Below, in pieces: positions 46,428 to 56,202 of a stretch of DNA of 64,000 nt. The first letter of the stretch is position 1; each line of letters starts with the position of its first letter. This DNA is from an uncultured Myxococcales bacterium (GTDB taxonomy: Bacteria > Myxococcota_A > UBA9042): contig CAIMEY010000010.1 in assembly GCA_903840165.1 (NCBI GenBank), positions 1 through 64,000 on the forward strand. The letters run 5' to 3'. Made by a program: the position numbers and the translations under genes. The notes under the pieces are model-generated. The model was not told where the DNA came from and made no database searches. It saw nothing but the letters and a program-made list of their open reading frames with translations.

Positions 46428-47585
46428 CTAGGCCTTACCCTTAGCGTTGCGGGCAAAGGCAACCGTGGTGCGATAGCCTTCCTCAGGACGATAGGTATGG
46501 GTCGCTGAGGTAATGAGGTACTTGCCGCTGAAATTTTTGCCAAAATCGGTAAATTCGATGGTCTTGCCCGGCAGCAACTTGGGGTTGCCCTTGAGGGTCA
46601 CTTCGCCGGTCAGGAAGTCCATGGAAAACTGGTCAAAAAGCGCCTGGGCCAAGGCCTTGGCCTCTTCGGTCGTGCTGACGGCTTGGTCCATGACCACGTA
46701 CTTTCGCCCTGCTGACGCGGACTTGTAGAGCGCCGTGCCGGTCTCCGCGTGGCCCTTACTGCCTTCGCCGAAGTCGTAGGTGCTCGAGGTCACCTTCTGC
46801 ACGATATTCTTCTTCTTTTCCGGGTCCCAGCCGCGAACTTCCACAGCCGCGTACTGCTGAACGGTGGACAGGCGGAACGCTGCGTGCAGAATCAAGCTGC
46901 CTTCCTCATCCCCCGCAACTGCGCGATCGCGGGCGATTTTCATCACCGGCTCGCCCTTAGGATCGGCTTTGGCGAAGTTGACCTTGGTGTCCCCCTCGGG
47001 ATCCGCCTTGAGCTCGAGGCTGGCACCGATGGCGCGCAAGAACTCGAAATCACTCATGTTCAACTGAGGAATGTACTTCAGCTTGACCTGACTTGCATCG
47101 ACCTTGCTCGCGGCCAAACCGTCTTGCTGCTTGCCAACCTGAGATTGTGATTGGCCAATCACGTCCTTGACTGCGTTGGTTGGCGTTTGACTGGCATCGA
47201 GCCCGTCGCCCCAAGTCTTCGAGCGCTGCCCGCGGGTTAGGCGATGCAGCTTGTGGTAGCCAGAAATCGTTGTGTGATAGCCGGTTTCCACGTCAAAAGA
47301 CGGTTCAATGTAGCTGATCTCACCGATGCAGAGCACTTCGCTCTGCTCAAGACCCAAAGAAATCTCGACAGGGTCGCCCGGCTTGAACGAATCCAAAAGA
47401 TTCAGCTTTTCCAGCTTCATCATGTCGTATTCGACGCTGAACATGTCGGGGTTGTCCAGGCGCAAGTCCACCGTCACACACAGAATGCCTTCGCCGCCGC
47501 GGGTGTCGATCTTGTCGCCACCGTCGGTCGGAATCTGCATGTCTTTGTTAATTTTGACGGAGATGGATGGTGTAAACTTGTCCAT
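46428..47585 (-). CDS. gpD/VgrG N-terminal-like hub protein
   Basis: A 385-residue protein of the phage late control D family. It has the beta-rich first domain (SISVKINKDMQIPT and VDLRLDNPDMFSVEYD), the insert around YHKLHRLTRGQRSKTWGDGL, LNMSDFEFLRAIGASLEL, and the last beta domain (LTGEVTLKGNPKLLPGKTIEF then GKYLITSATHTYRP). It is the gp27-like hub that holds the spike. The gp5-like spike that VgrG carries after this domain is absent, and no separate spike gene is next to it. It follows the LysM gene after 118 bases. Confidence 0.9.
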   Translation of the reverse strand: MDKFTPSISVKINKDMQIPTDGGDKIDTRGGEGILCVTVDLRLDNPDMFSVEYDMMKLEKLNLLDSFKPGDPVEISLGLEQSEVLCIGEISYIEPSFDVETGYHTTISGYHKLHRLTRGQRSKTWGDGLDASQTPTNAVKDVIGQSQSQVGKQQDGLAASKVDASQVKLKYIPQLNMSDFEFLRAIGASLELKADPEGDTKVNFAKADPKGEPVMKIARDRAVAGDEEGSLILHAAFRLSTVQQYAAVEVRGWDPEKKKNIVQKVTSSTYDFGEGSKGHAETGTALYKSASAGRKYVVMDQAVSTTEEAKALAQALFDQFSMDFLTGEVTLKGNPKLLPGKTIEFTDFGKNFSGKYLITSATHTYRPEEGYRTTVAFARNAKGKA

Positions 47586-47703
47586 CTGCTCGGCTCCTCA
47601 GCCCCGGCTGGGCTCGGTCGTGGATTCGGGTCGGCGAGCGACCGCGGGCGTGGCCCAAAGGCCCAGTGCTCGGCCGGAATTGCCGAGCGCACCGCACAGC
47701 AAC

Positions 47704-48372
47704 TCAGCGCAAGATTGGCGGAATCAGCAAGCGCCGCCCGGGTTCCAGGCTCAGCGGATCGTCGATGCCGTTGGCCTGGGCGATGCGCCGCCATTGCCCC
47801 GGATCGTCGTATTCCGCAGCGGCCAAGCTCTGCAGTGAGTCGCTCCGGCCCACCAAGCGCACGTGCGCCGTGTCCGGGCTGCCCTTGTCCTGCTTGGTCG
47901 GCGCCTCGGTCAGGCTCAACTTGCAGGTGCAGCGAACGGGCGTGCCATCGGGCAGGAACATCGTGTAATTGGTGTCCAATCCGGTGACAAAGTAGACGCC
48001 GGCGTGGATTTCCGACTTCTTGTCGCCCCACACCGCGCCCCAGTGAAACATGACCAGCGGCGGCCGGTGCAGGCTTGAATCCACCTTAAGCAGAAGTTCT
48101 AGCCGCGACACGTACTTGGCGTAGACGTCCTCGCGGGCATCAAAGCCGTCGAACAGGATCTCGCCGAACTCGATCATGGTCGAGTTGCCGGTGGTGAACT
48201 GCAGGGCCGGCGCATTTTGCCCAGCCTGCTTGTTCTCCTTGGGTTTGATGGTCTTGGACACCCGGACTGCCTCCGGGTTGAACATGAAATCCACCTTGAA
48301 CCCGGCAAATCCTGCGGACTTCCCTTTGTCGTCGGCATGGACGACGATCATGGCGTGCTGCAGATTACCCAT
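47704..48372 (-). CDS. LysM-containing tail protein (Afp7-like)
   Basis: A 222-residue protein. The N-terminal part (GFKVDFMFNPEAVRVSKTIKP) is typical of the LysM-type tail protein that joins hub and tube. The C-terminal LysM-like motif (GRSDSLQSLAAAEYDDP then WRRIAQANGI and LEPGRRLLIPP) is at residues about 175-222. Its ATG lies inside the end of the upstream 1625-residue gene (8-base overlap), so the two are translationally coupled. Confidence 0.9.
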   Translation of the reverse strand: MGNLQHAMIVVHADDKGKSAGFAGFKVDFMFNPEAVRVSKTIKPKENKQAGQNAPALQFTTGNSTMIEFGEILFDGFDAREDVYAKYVSRLELLLKVDSSLHRPPLVMFHWGAVWGDKKSEIHAGVYFVTGLDTNYTMFLPDGTPVRCTCKLSLTEAPTKQDKGSPDTAHVRLVGRSDSLQSLAAAEYDDPGQWRRIAQANGIDDPLSLEPGRRLLIPPILR

Positions 48373-51300
48373 GGATCCCCCTTCGCTCGCGCTCGCGCTT
48401 GATCCGCATCATCACCGACCGTGCAATCTTGCCGGCCAGCGCATCCAGGTCTTCATCGTGGCCTTGTCCGCCCGATGCAGCGCCTTGTGATTCCTTACCT
48501 TTCTTCTGTCCACCGCCAATCGAGGCTGTGGGCATTCCTACCGTCGCATCCGAACCGCTGGTCACAATCGACTCGCTCAGTGGCTTGGCAGCGGCCGCAG
48601 CGACAACCGCACTGGCGGCCGGGGCCACCAAGGGCAGCACATTGGCGCCCGGGTCGGAAGTCACAGAGAAAACCCTTGCCATAGCGCTGGCTTGCACACC
48701 ACGGGTCGAGGCAGATGCGCCCTGATTGCGATGCATGTCCTGCACGGCTGCGGCGGGATTGACCAGCGAGTGGTCGCCATAGTTGAAATCAGAGGGCATT
48801 CCACTTGGTCCCTGGCCCTGACTTCCGCCCGTCCACGTGCGCGAGGCACCCGATTGTCCTTGGCCTGCGCCCACTGCGGCGATGTGCCCACGACCGGTTC
48901 GTGCCGACCTGCGAGCCTGCACAGCCTGTGCTAAGAGGCCAGCGCCGCGAACTGCACTGGGCAGTGGACTGACATCTCCATGAAATTGCGAGGCATCTTC
49001 AAGGCCTAGACCAACGAGTTCGCCACCACCGAGCGAAGCATCGCCATAGCCAGCCTGCGGCGAGGTGCCAGCGCGCGGCGCCCATAGGCTGTCACGACCT
49101 TGGACTCCGTCCCGTCCCTGCCATTTGTCGGTCACTTTGAGTGAAGACGCAGCACCAGAGCGCCTTGAAAGACTGAGCAAATCTCGCCCACGACTGAGCC
49201 CAACCGGCGCGAACTGATGCAGGCCACCGGCCCGAGCCCGCGGCGTAGTCTGCCCGCGCGACGAGCCCTTGGCAGCCGAACTGGTACCTCGGTCATTGCC
49301 AGCGGCACCCGCACCGTTGTCGCCTGTGCCAGCATCAGCACCGGGCTGCAGCATGGCTCTTTCAGCCGTAGCAATGCGGAGTTCCTGAGGACTACCTGCG
49401 CCTTGGGCGTGCAAAAGCGCCTCAAGCACCTCGGGCGGTTGTTGCAACGCAGCAAGTGCCGCAAGTCCGGTTAATGCGAAAGATTCTGCGCCTTTTGCTG
49501 CGGCGGGAGCCTGGGCCGCGGCTGAGCCACGGGCACCCTGAGAAGAGCCGCGCGAACCACTGCCATCGGCAAGACCTTGGCCCGCAGCTTGCCCCTCGCG
49601 CCCAAGGCCGATCGTCGGACCAGCGCCACCTTGGGCGGCCAAGGCGCTCGAGCGAGCGGTCAGGTCGGAACGGCCAAACCACTTCGCCAAGTAAGCGTTT
49701 GCACTTGAGAATTGCGCCGGGTTCGCTGCGGCAAGCGTTGAAGCGTCACCGCCCGCGAACAGGGCCAGGGCAGCCTTGAGCGCCGAAGGAATCCGGGAAT
49801 CAGCCGCGATCGCCGCCAAAGGACTGCGATTTTGCCCAGCCGCGCGACCAGTGGCCGAGGGCTTGGCGGACTCGCGACCGACAACGGCACCACGCTGTGC
49901 ACCCGACTGCGCTGCAACTGCGCGACTAGACGAAGTTTCCGCCGCCACGAGACTGCGTGGGCGTGACGAGGACGCACCGTCTTGCGCCAATGAGTCGACC
50001 AAGCTAGCAAGACTGGCTGCAGTATCGCCGGGTTGTAGCGAAATGGCTTCAGGAGCTTGGGCTGCCAAGGTTGACGAACGCGCCGCTTGAGCCTGGGCGG
50101 AATCGGCCCTCAAGAAACCGGCGAGTTTCTGCGACGCTGCAGCTTGCAGCCATGGTGTGAGCGCGTCGGCTCGGCCCAGGGGCGCAGCTGCCAACAGACT
50201 GGCGTCAGTGCCTGAGGCGAAATCGACAATCGAGCGACCGGCCCGCAATTGCGCTGCCAGTTGCCCAACGCGACCGTCGCGCACACTTTGAGAGACCAAC
50301 CGGTCAATGGCCGCCGATGCCGCGCGCGCCCAAGGCGCAACCGACGCTGGCTTGGGCAAACCGGGCGAAAATACCTGGGATTTGGTGGAATCCTTGCCAG
50401 CCTGGCCTCGCCCGCCTGCAGTAGCCGTACGGCGTCCAGGCTCTTGGCCTTGCGCGGCCTGACCACCCCAGTCGCTGCTAGCGGCCTCGGCGTCCGCAGA
50501 TTGGGGCACCAAGTGGGCTCCGGCACCACCGGCCTGAGCCAAGCGCAACTGTGCGACTTCATTCGCAGAACGCGGTGGAGCTCCAAGTCCATGCGACGCT
50601 TCAGCCCCGCTGCCTGGAACGCTCGCGACCCAGCGGGCCGTCAAGCGATCGCTTAGACCCATGGCGCCAAGGCCAAGAAGTCCGGGAATTCCCAGCGATT
50701 GCACAGATTTCGCAAACAAACCTTGGGCACCAGAGGCCTGAGCCGATACGGCTTCTCGCGTAGAGGCCGATGGTGCCGAAGTGCCCGTCGCAGCACCTGA
50801 AACTGCAGAAACGTTCTCGCCGGTTGCAGCCAGAGCGGGCGGCGAAAGACGCTGAGCCTGGGCGCTCGATGCGGTAACCCGAGCGGCAGAAGCACTGCCT
50901 GCCCCAGCCCTGCCAGCCGCACCGTTGCCAGCCCCAGCCCTGCCAGCCCCAGCCCTGCCAGCCCCAGCGGGGGCGAGCCAAGCCGGCATCGCAGAAGAAC
51001 TACGCGTCGTCCCAAGGGATTGACTGGCAATTCCTTCGCCGCTGTCCCAACTGTCCGTGCCCGTTCCCTGAGCCGCAGGCACGAGCCAATCGCCGGCACC
51101 GGTCGTAGCGCCGCGGTAACCGACAGCCGCCGAGGCCGCCGCAGCGCCGGGGAGCGCGTCCGCAAAATTGCCTGTGTAGGCGCGAGATTCAAGGCGATTG
51201 CTACCGGCCGTCGCTTGATCGCCTAGGCCGAGCCATTGCCCAAGTCGGGGCAACAGGGCTTGCGCACGTGCGTCGCCAATTCCTTGATTTGACGCGGAAT

Positions 51301-53242
51301 TGCCGGCATTCAACCAAGGCAAAGCGCGCGCGCCGGCGAAGGCCCCACGAGACTCTGCAGCCGCCCCAAACCCGCGGTCTGGCGCCCTGCCCTGCGCCGA
51401 AACGGCGGACGCGGGAGCCGCAAAACCGTGCGGATTTACCCATGTAGCGGCCGGCAGACCAGCAACAGCCGGTGCAGCGCCGGCGACGGAAGGAGCTCTG
51501 CTGACGGCAAGATCTGGGGTGGCGGCAGAACTGCCTGCTGCGACTGTGTTATTGGCAGCGGAGTTGCCAGCGACGGCGTTGTTAGCCGCAGCGCTTGGCC
51601 TTCGCGCAGTTCCGGTCGCAAACTGCAAGAAATCATTGGCTCGTTGCAGCGTTTGCGCGGCCTGAGCGATGGCGCTGCGCAGGGCGGGCACACCGGCAGC
51701 ACGGCCGGCGAAACTGGGCTGTGAGGCGCGCTGGTCCGGGCCACGGGCAACATCGCGAGAAGCCACAGCCCCCGGAGCGCTAGCGCCTAAAGTCTGCATG
51801 TTTACGGGAGAACTGATCGCCTGGCGATTCTGCGCGCCCTGGCTTGGTGCCGCAGCTTGATTCGCCAAAGCGCCGTGACGTACACGCTGGGCGGCCCAAC
51901 TGGCTGCGGACTGTGCTGACGATGGCGACGGTGCTGACGATGGCGACGGTGCTGACGCTGGCGCAGCATTTTGTGCTGCAAGAACACGGTCTTGCGCCGA
52001 TCCACGGCCACCGGACGTCGCCGAACCCGCTGTCTTGGCGGCTGAACGCGACCGCTCGGCCGTGGGTGGGGCAAACTCGTCCTGAGGCGCAACGGCTTCT
52101 GCAGCGCCGGGACGAAGCATCGCCAGTTCCGCTGTCATTTCAGCTAGAGCTAAGGCCCGTGGTGTGGAAGCGGCATCGCGCGCCGGTGACAAGGGGTCGA
52201 GCCAGCGATTGACCCGAGCACCTTGCGCCGCCGTGCCCGCACCGTGCCCAGCAGCACCCGGGGCAGCGGTCGAACCGGCCTGCGCCCATGCACGAACAGC
52301 GGCCCGTAGCGACGCGCCCGTTGTGCTTGAACCCCTTGAACTAATTGAGCTTGCGAACGATTCAGCGGTTGCGCCAGCCCCAGCATTGGCTAGGGAACCC
52401 GCGCCCAAACGACCCGACTCAGCGGGGTGTGCAGACCCCAGAGCCTGGGCAGTCTCAGGTGTAGACACCCCAACCAAGGAATTCTCAGCCGCTCCATGCG
52501 TTGAACTCAGCATTTCCGCTTGAGTTGCGCGTAGTTCTGCGAGGAGGTGGCGAACGGCCTGCAAGCGTGCTGCTTGCCCGGGTGCCAAGGGGCGGGTGCT
52601 CGCAACTGGACGTGCAGCCGTCTGGCCTTGAGCCGTGGAAGGAAATTTCCCCTTACCTGCTGTCGACTTCGCCGAAGCGCCCTTGGCGGCTGCCGCCTTC
52701 CCTTTGCCTTTGGCGCTGGCGGCTGGAGCAGGTTTCCCTTGCTTTACAGGGGCTTTGCCAGCTACAGCGCGCGCTTGGGGCTTCTTGGTGGCATTGGCAC
52801 CAGACCAACCTTGGTTTTCGTCCCAACCCAAGTCGTCGACAGCAGCCGTTTGTTCTTGTTCCAGCGCTAGTTGGATGAGATCAGCCAGATCTCCAACCTG
52901 CATTGTCCGCGCATCGGTACCGAGTTTATGCAGCAATTCAGGCTGTTGCGCTACAGCAGTTGCCACCGCCCAGGCCTGGGGTCCAAAGGACCCGCCCAGG
53001 GAAGCCAGACCAGGCAGCGTCGCCATCAACCGTTCGGAAGAGGCAGAAAGCGCTGTAGCAGAAGGCTTTTGCGCAATAGACGGCCCGCGATCAGACAGCC
53101 AGCGCGCCAGCACGCCGTGGTGGAGCGTCAGCAATTCCGCGGCTTGGCCATCGTCCGGTCGCGCGCGCACAGCCGCCGCAGCCTCGGCCGAGTTGGCGAC
53201 GACTTCGGGGTCAGTTTTGCCTGCCGGATCATTGGCTTGCAT
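48365..53242 (-). CDS. Very large Ala/Ser/Gly/Gln-rich low-complexity eCIS protein
   Basis: A 1625-residue protein dominated by Ala, Ser, Gly, Gln and Arg with very few aromatic residues outside the ends. Residues 1-150 are more regular and helical; residues about 165-220 are a Lys/Ala-rich tract; the middle includes short tandem repeats (AGAGR-type at 50901-50970, SAPSPS-type at 51915-51965). The last 30 residues (DLDALAGKIARSVMMRIKRERERRG) look like a conserved amphipathic helix. It is between tube and LysM genes, where tail phages keep the tape measure. A tape-measure role is possible; a disordered scaffold or cargo is also possible. Confidence 0.65.
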   Translation of the reverse strand: MQANDPAGKTDPEVVANSAEAAAAVRARPDDGQAAELLTLHHGVLARWLSDRGPSIAQKPSATALSASSERLMATLPGLASLGGSFGPQAWAVATAVAQQPELLHKLGTDARTMQVGDLADLIQLALEQEQTAAVDDLGWDENQGWSGANATKKPQARAVAGKAPVKQGKPAPAASAKGKGKAAAAKGASAKSTAGKGKFPSTAQGQTAARPVASTRPLAPGQAARLQAVRHLLAELRATQAEMLSSTHGAAENSLVGVSTPETAQALGSAHPAESGRLGAGSLANAGAGATAESFASSISSRGSSTTGASLRAAVRAWAQAGSTAAPGAAGHGAGTAAQGARVNRWLDPLSPARDAASTPRALALAEMTAELAMLRPGAAEAVAPQDEFAPPTAERSRSAAKTAGSATSGGRGSAQDRVLAAQNAAPASAPSPSSAPSPSSAQSAASWAAQRVRHGALANQAAAPSQGAQNRQAISSPVNMQTLGASAPGAVASRDVARGPDQRASQPSFAGRAAGVPALRSAIAQAAQTLQRANDFLQFATGTARRPSAAANNAVAGNSAANNTVAAGSSAATPDLAVSRAPSVAGAAPAVAGLPAATWVNPHGFAAPASAVSAQGRAPDRGFGAAAESRGAFAGARALPWLNAGNSASNQGIGDARAQALLPRLGQWLGLGDQATAGSNRLESRAYTGNFADALPGAAAASAAVGYRGATTGAGDWLVPAAQGTGTDSWDSGEGIASQSLGTTRSSSAMPAWLAPAGAGRAGAGRAGAGNGAAGRAGAGSASAARVTASSAQAQRLSPPALAATGENVSAVSGAATGTSAPSASTREAVSAQASGAQGLFAKSVQSLGIPGLLGLGAMGLSDRLTARWVASVPGSGAEASHGLGAPPRSANEVAQLRLAQAGGAGAHLVPQSADAEAASSDWGGQAAQGQEPGRRTATAGGRGQAGKDSTKSQVFSPGLPKPASVAPWARAASAAIDRLVSQSVRDGRVGQLAAQLRAGRSIVDFASGTDASLLAAAPLGRADALTPWLQAAASQKLAGFLRADSAQAQAARSSTLAAQAPEAISLQPGDTAASLASLVDSLAQDGASSSRPRSLVAAETSSSRAVAAQSGAQRGAVVGRESAKPSATGRAAGQNRSPLAAIAADSRIPSALKAALALFAGGDASTLAAANPAQFSSANAYLAKWFGRSDLTARSSALAAQGGAGPTIGLGREGQAAGQGLADGSGSRGSSQGARGSAAAQAPAAAKGAESFALTGLAALAALQQPPEVLEALLHAQGAGSPQELRIATAERAMLQPGADAGTGDNGAGAAGNDRGTSSAAKGSSRGQTTPRARAGGLHQFAPVGLSRGRDLLSLSRRSGAASSLKVTDKWQGRDGVQGRDSLWAPRAGTSPQAGYGDASLGGGELVGLGLEDASQFHGDVSPLPSAVRGAGLLAQAVQARRSARTGRGHIAAVGAGQGQSGASRTWTGGSQGQGPSGMPSDFNYGDHSLVNPAAAVQDMHRNQGASASTRGVQASAMARVFSVTSDPGANVLPLVAPAASAVVAAAAAKPLSESIVTSGSDATVGMPTASIGGGQKKGKESQGAASGGQGHDEDLDALAGKIARSVMMRIKRERERRGIHG
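50901..50970 (-). repeat. 15-base tandem repeat inside the large eCIS protein gene
   Basis: About four and a half copies of a unit reading GCCCCAGCCCTGCCA on the plus strand; one copy is divergent. Encodes Gly-Ala-Gly-Arg-Ala repeats on the minus strand and is likely prone to length change. Confidence 0.85.
51915..51965 (-). repeat. 18-base tandem repeat inside the large eCIS protein gene
   Basis: Two identical 18-base units (51915-51932 and 51933-51950) and a partial third; they encode Ser-Ala-Pro-Ser-Pro-Ser repeats on the minus strand. Confidence 0.85.
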
Positions 53243-53301
53243 GATGTCACGCTCCTACGCTGGGGCCTGGGGCAACCACAATTGGGACCCTGCGCGACGT
53301 C

Positions 53302-54066
53302 CTACTTGGACGTGTAGGTAAACTTGTCGTAAGCCATACGGATTTGTTCGAAGCCGACCTGTCCGGACATCGCATTCAGGCTTGGCCCGGTGTACTCGAT
53401 GATGAAGGCGCGGCTGAACTGATACTCGCCGATCACCTTGTATTCACGGTCCAAACAGGCGATCGTCAGGTTGACGCGCTCTAGCTTGGCCCCGGTCAGG
53501 GCGTTGCGCAGCATGTCGTAAAACTCGCCAGTGGACGCGAACCAACCGCGTTTGAGCACCAGTGGGTCAAACTTGCCGGGACCAGCGAGGTTTTCGCTGT
53601 AGGCGTTGTTGCCGCCCTGGCGAATCTGGACCGGTTCGGCCTTCCAGGAAAGGCCTGAAATCTCACTGAATGTTGCGTAGGTGACGCTGCCGATAATGAC
53701 CTGGAAGGCGTACGCCACGTCCGGGTCCCCATTGCGACCGGTGCTGTGCGAGGTTGCGCCCGCAACTTCCGATTGCATTCCGCCGCCTTTGCTGCTCTTG
53801 CCACCCTTGCCGCCGATCTTGATCTTGACGGACACCGACGCTTTGACGGCGATCTTCATCGCCAAAGCAGCAGCCGCCAAGTGGTCTTGTTCAGCAACAG
53901 CAACGACTTCCGGTGCGCCGGCGGCCAGTACGCTCAAGCTGCCGTAGCTCGACGGCACCTCGGCGGCGACAAGGCGGGAAGACCGAGTTGTGTTGGGGAT
54001 GCTGTCCGACTTTGCCGACGCATTTCCCTGATTTTGCAGGCTTTGGGCGGGCTGGATGCTGGCCAT
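53302..54066 (-). CDS. eCIS tail tube protein (gp19-like) with N-terminal extension
   Basis: A 254-residue protein. The gp19-like tube core begins near residue 115 (AYAFQVIIGSVTYATFSEISG) and includes SENLAGPGKFDPLVLKRGW, FYDMLRNALTGAK and EYQFSRAFIIEYTGPSLNAMSG. The usual tube subunit is about 145-170 residues. The first 110 residues are extra: a polar stretch, a hydrophobic helix (HLAAAALAMKIAVKA) and a Lys/Gly/Ser linker. Start at 54066 is backed by GGAGG. It is 324 bases after the sheath gene with a sigma-54-like promoter between. Confidence 0.92.
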   Translation of the reverse strand: MASIQPAQSLQNQGNASAKSDSIPNTTRSSRLVAAEVPSSYGSLSVLAAGAPEVVAVAEQDHLAAAALAMKIAVKASVSVKIKIGGKGGKSSKGGGMQSEVAGATSHSTGRNGDPDVAYAFQVIIGSVTYATFSEISGLSWKAEPVQIRQGGNNAYSENLAGPGKFDPLVLKRGWFASTGEFYDMLRNALTGAKLERVNLTIACLDREYKVIGEYQFSRAFIIEYTGPSLNAMSGQVGFEQIRMAYDKFTYTSK

Positions 54067-54390
54067 GGGGCTTCCTCCGTGCTCCTGAAGCGGGTTGCGG
54101 CCGACCGGATGGGCGGGCTGCGGGAACTCGTTCTGCACCCCATTTCGCCGAACAGCGCATGGGGACTTGGTTTGGGGCGCCTTGAGCTGCTTGCCTGGGT
54201 GCCGCCTCGCCCTCTTAAGGTAAGCACGAACTGTGCCAACCTCAAACCGAGATTCCAAAATCGTCCGCAGCCGCCGCGGACGTTGGGGTCTTGAGTCACC
54301 ACGCAGCCAATCGCGCGCAGTCTGGGGCAGCTTGGGGCGTTTGAGAACCCTCCCCAAATACCATGAAATAACGGGAAAATGCGGCTAGAT
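54067..54390. other. Regulatory gap between sheath and tube genes
   Basis: 324 bases without a supported gene (the tube frame remains open but with no ribosome binding site or coding character). It holds the sigma-54-like promoter at 54221-54239. A long 5' leader of about 145 bases would precede the tube start. Confidence 0.5.
54221..54239 (-). promoter_or_regulatory. Candidate sigma-54 promoter of the tube gene
   Basis: On the minus strand TTGGCAC with the -24 GG at 54237-54236 is followed, exactly 10 bases later, by the -12 GC at 54225-54224 in GTGCTTA. Only one base of the core differs from the consensus TGGCAC-N5-TTGCW. It lies about 145 bases upstream of the tube ATG. Confidence 0.62.
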
Positions 54391-56151
54391 CTATTCCCCG
54401 TCTTCGCGCGCCAGCACGTCGATCTCTTGGACCACGCGGATGCCAATGAACTCCGACGGCCGGAACGGGGCCACGCCTAGTTCGACGACAAGCTGACCTT
54501 TCTCTCTGATTTCATTGCTATTTACCGAATCGTCGCAAGTCACCCAAAAGGCTTCTTCCGAGGACGCGCCGCGCAAGTAGCCTTCCTGCCACAGTTGATC
54601 GAGGAAAAAGCGGACGTCTCGCTCGATCGTCGACCACAGGGCCGAATCGTTGTTCTCAAAAACAACCCACTGCGTCCCGACTTGCAGGGCGCGGGCAATT
54701 GCCGAGATGGTCCGGCGCACATTGACATAGCGCAGCAGCAGGTCGGAAGAGGCCGTGCGGGCACCCCAGATGCGAATGCCGCGATTGGCGAAGATTTGCA
54801 GGCAGTTAATGCCCTCGTGGTTGAGGCGGCCGATGTCGGCGGGCTGCAGGTTGATCGCTAGGTCGACCACGCCCTGCAATTCCTCATTGGCGGGGGCACG
54901 ATAGACGCCCTGGGCCGCATCGCAGCGCGCAAAAACACCGGCAACGTGGCCGGCTGTCGGTACGGGTGCGCCATTGGGCGAGGTCGAGGTGCGCAGGTAT
55001 GGGTAGTAAAAGGCAGCGTAACTGCTGTCAAAAAGCCGACGCCATTGCAACGCTCCAGCAGGCGTCGTGTCTGGCGGAAAGTCCAGGATGCACATGCGGT
55101 CGCGACGTTCTTCGGCCATCGAAATTGCGGCTTGCTGCACAATTTCCATGTCTTTGACAGACTTGAATCCAGCCGAGTTCTGCACGGCCCAAGCGAGGTC
55201 GGGCAGGACGACTAGGTCAATCTCATCGATTTCCGCAATGCCGGCAAGGCCATAGCGATGCCCGGGCCCGTTATCGACGCCGATGAAATCCTCAGCCGCC
55301 ACGGTGTACAGGCCGTCGGTACCGCCCTCGAACACCGCATTGCTTTGTTCTACGGGAAAATTGCTCGGATCGCCCGTCTGACTATCGAGGTTAGTCACCG
55401 TAATCAAACGGGAACTACCGTTGATGACTCGCTCAGCGTACTGAGGCGATTGGCGGGCCAAGTTCAGGGAGCGAAAGGTCTCGCGGGCGTGGTGGGTCTG
55501 GACGGTCAGGTCAAAGCAGACCGGCTCGACCATGGTCGGGGCCGAAGATCGAAAAGATTTACCGAGAGGTTCCGCAGGGTTCCAGACCAATGAGCGGCCA
55601 TCGATCCCTTGGAGGACGCGGTATTGCGCCTGTTCGTCATCGTAGATCTTGATGAGGGTACCGCGGGCGAAACCATAGGTACTCTTGACCAAAATGCTCG
55701 AATCTTCCTCGTGCGCGTCCACCGTGATGAAGGTCTGGACGGCGGGAGGCGGCACGCTGATGGCGACGCGCAGGGCATTGCCCCACATGCCTTCAGAAAT
55801 CGCTTGCACTAGCAGGGTATTTTGCCGTTCGACATCGCGCAAACGCGCCGCAGCCTTGGTGGCGATCTCTTTCTTGGCCCGCTCAAACAAGTGGGCGATG
55901 CGCACGACAAAACAGTGGTTTCCGCCGTTGAGAAAGAAGCCGTCCACCGCTGCAGCCAAGTGAGAGCCGACGTCAAGATGACCGAAAACCTCAAAAAATT
56001 CAGGGGTACTGGTCAGGCGAACGGGTTCATTGGTCGGCCCACGTTCCGCTAGGCCCAGGAAAACGGGAACGCCGCTGTCCAGCAGGCCAATGGCGTCCAC
56101 GCGCGCGGGACCCCGCTCGATTCGAATGCCAGGTGGCCGCATCATCACCAT
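54391..56151 (-). CDS. eCIS tail sheath protein
   Basis: A 586-residue sheath protein, single copy. The N-terminal MRPPGIRIERGPARVDAI is typical, then GVPVFLGLAERGPTNEPVRLTS and an NGGNHCFVVRI block. The C-terminal half has LVVLPDLAWAV, GLFDSSYAAFYYPYL-like residues, the NANRGIRIWGARTAS-like RGIRIWGARTAS block and WVVFENND, common to Myoviridae, T6SS-like and eCIS sheaths. It contracts to drive the tube. GGAGG lies 8 bases before the ATG. The upstream gap has a weaker sigma-54-like site. Confidence 0.95.
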   Translation of the reverse strand: MVMMRPPGIRIERGPARVDAIGLLDSGVPVFLGLAERGPTNEPVRLTSTPEFFEVFGHLDVGSHLAAAVDGFFLNGGNHCFVVRIAHLFERAKKEIATKAAARLRDVERQNTLLVQAISEGMWGNALRVAISVPPPAVQTFITVDAHEEDSSILVKSTYGFARGTLIKIYDDEQAQYRVLQGIDGRSLVWNPAEPLGKSFRSSAPTMVEPVCFDLTVQTHHARETFRSLNLARQSPQYAERVINGSSRLITVTNLDSQTGDPSNFPVEQSNAVFEGGTDGLYTVAAEDFIGVDNGPGHRYGLAGIAEIDEIDLVVLPDLAWAVQNSAGFKSVKDMEIVQQAAISMAEERRDRMCILDFPPDTTPAGALQWRRLFDSSYAAFYYPYLRTSTSPNGAPVPTAGHVAGVFARCDAAQGVYRAPANEELQGVVDLAINLQPADIGRLNHEGINCLQIFANRGIRIWGARTASSDLLLRYVNVRRTISAIARALQVGTQWVVFENNDSALWSTIERDVRFFLDQLWQEGYLRGASSEEAFWVTCDDSVNSNEIREKGQLVVELGVAPFRPSEFIGIRVVQEIDVLAREDGE

Positions 56152-56202
56152 CTACGACGACCTCCGTGCCCATGGCCCGCTTCGACTAAGCTCGCGTTCT
56201 CC

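Noticed and set aside
50901-51965. Tandem repeats as a CRISPR array
   Set aside because: Short contiguous units with no spacers, in-frame in a coding sequence.
52635-53321. 228-codon plus-strand frame over the large eCIS gene
   Set aside because: Opposite a coding region with biased composition; no domain or ribosome binding site.
54067-54357. N-terminal extension of the tube protein to 351 residues
   Set aside because: The region carries the sigma-54-like promoter and the ATG at 54066 has a good ribosome binding site.
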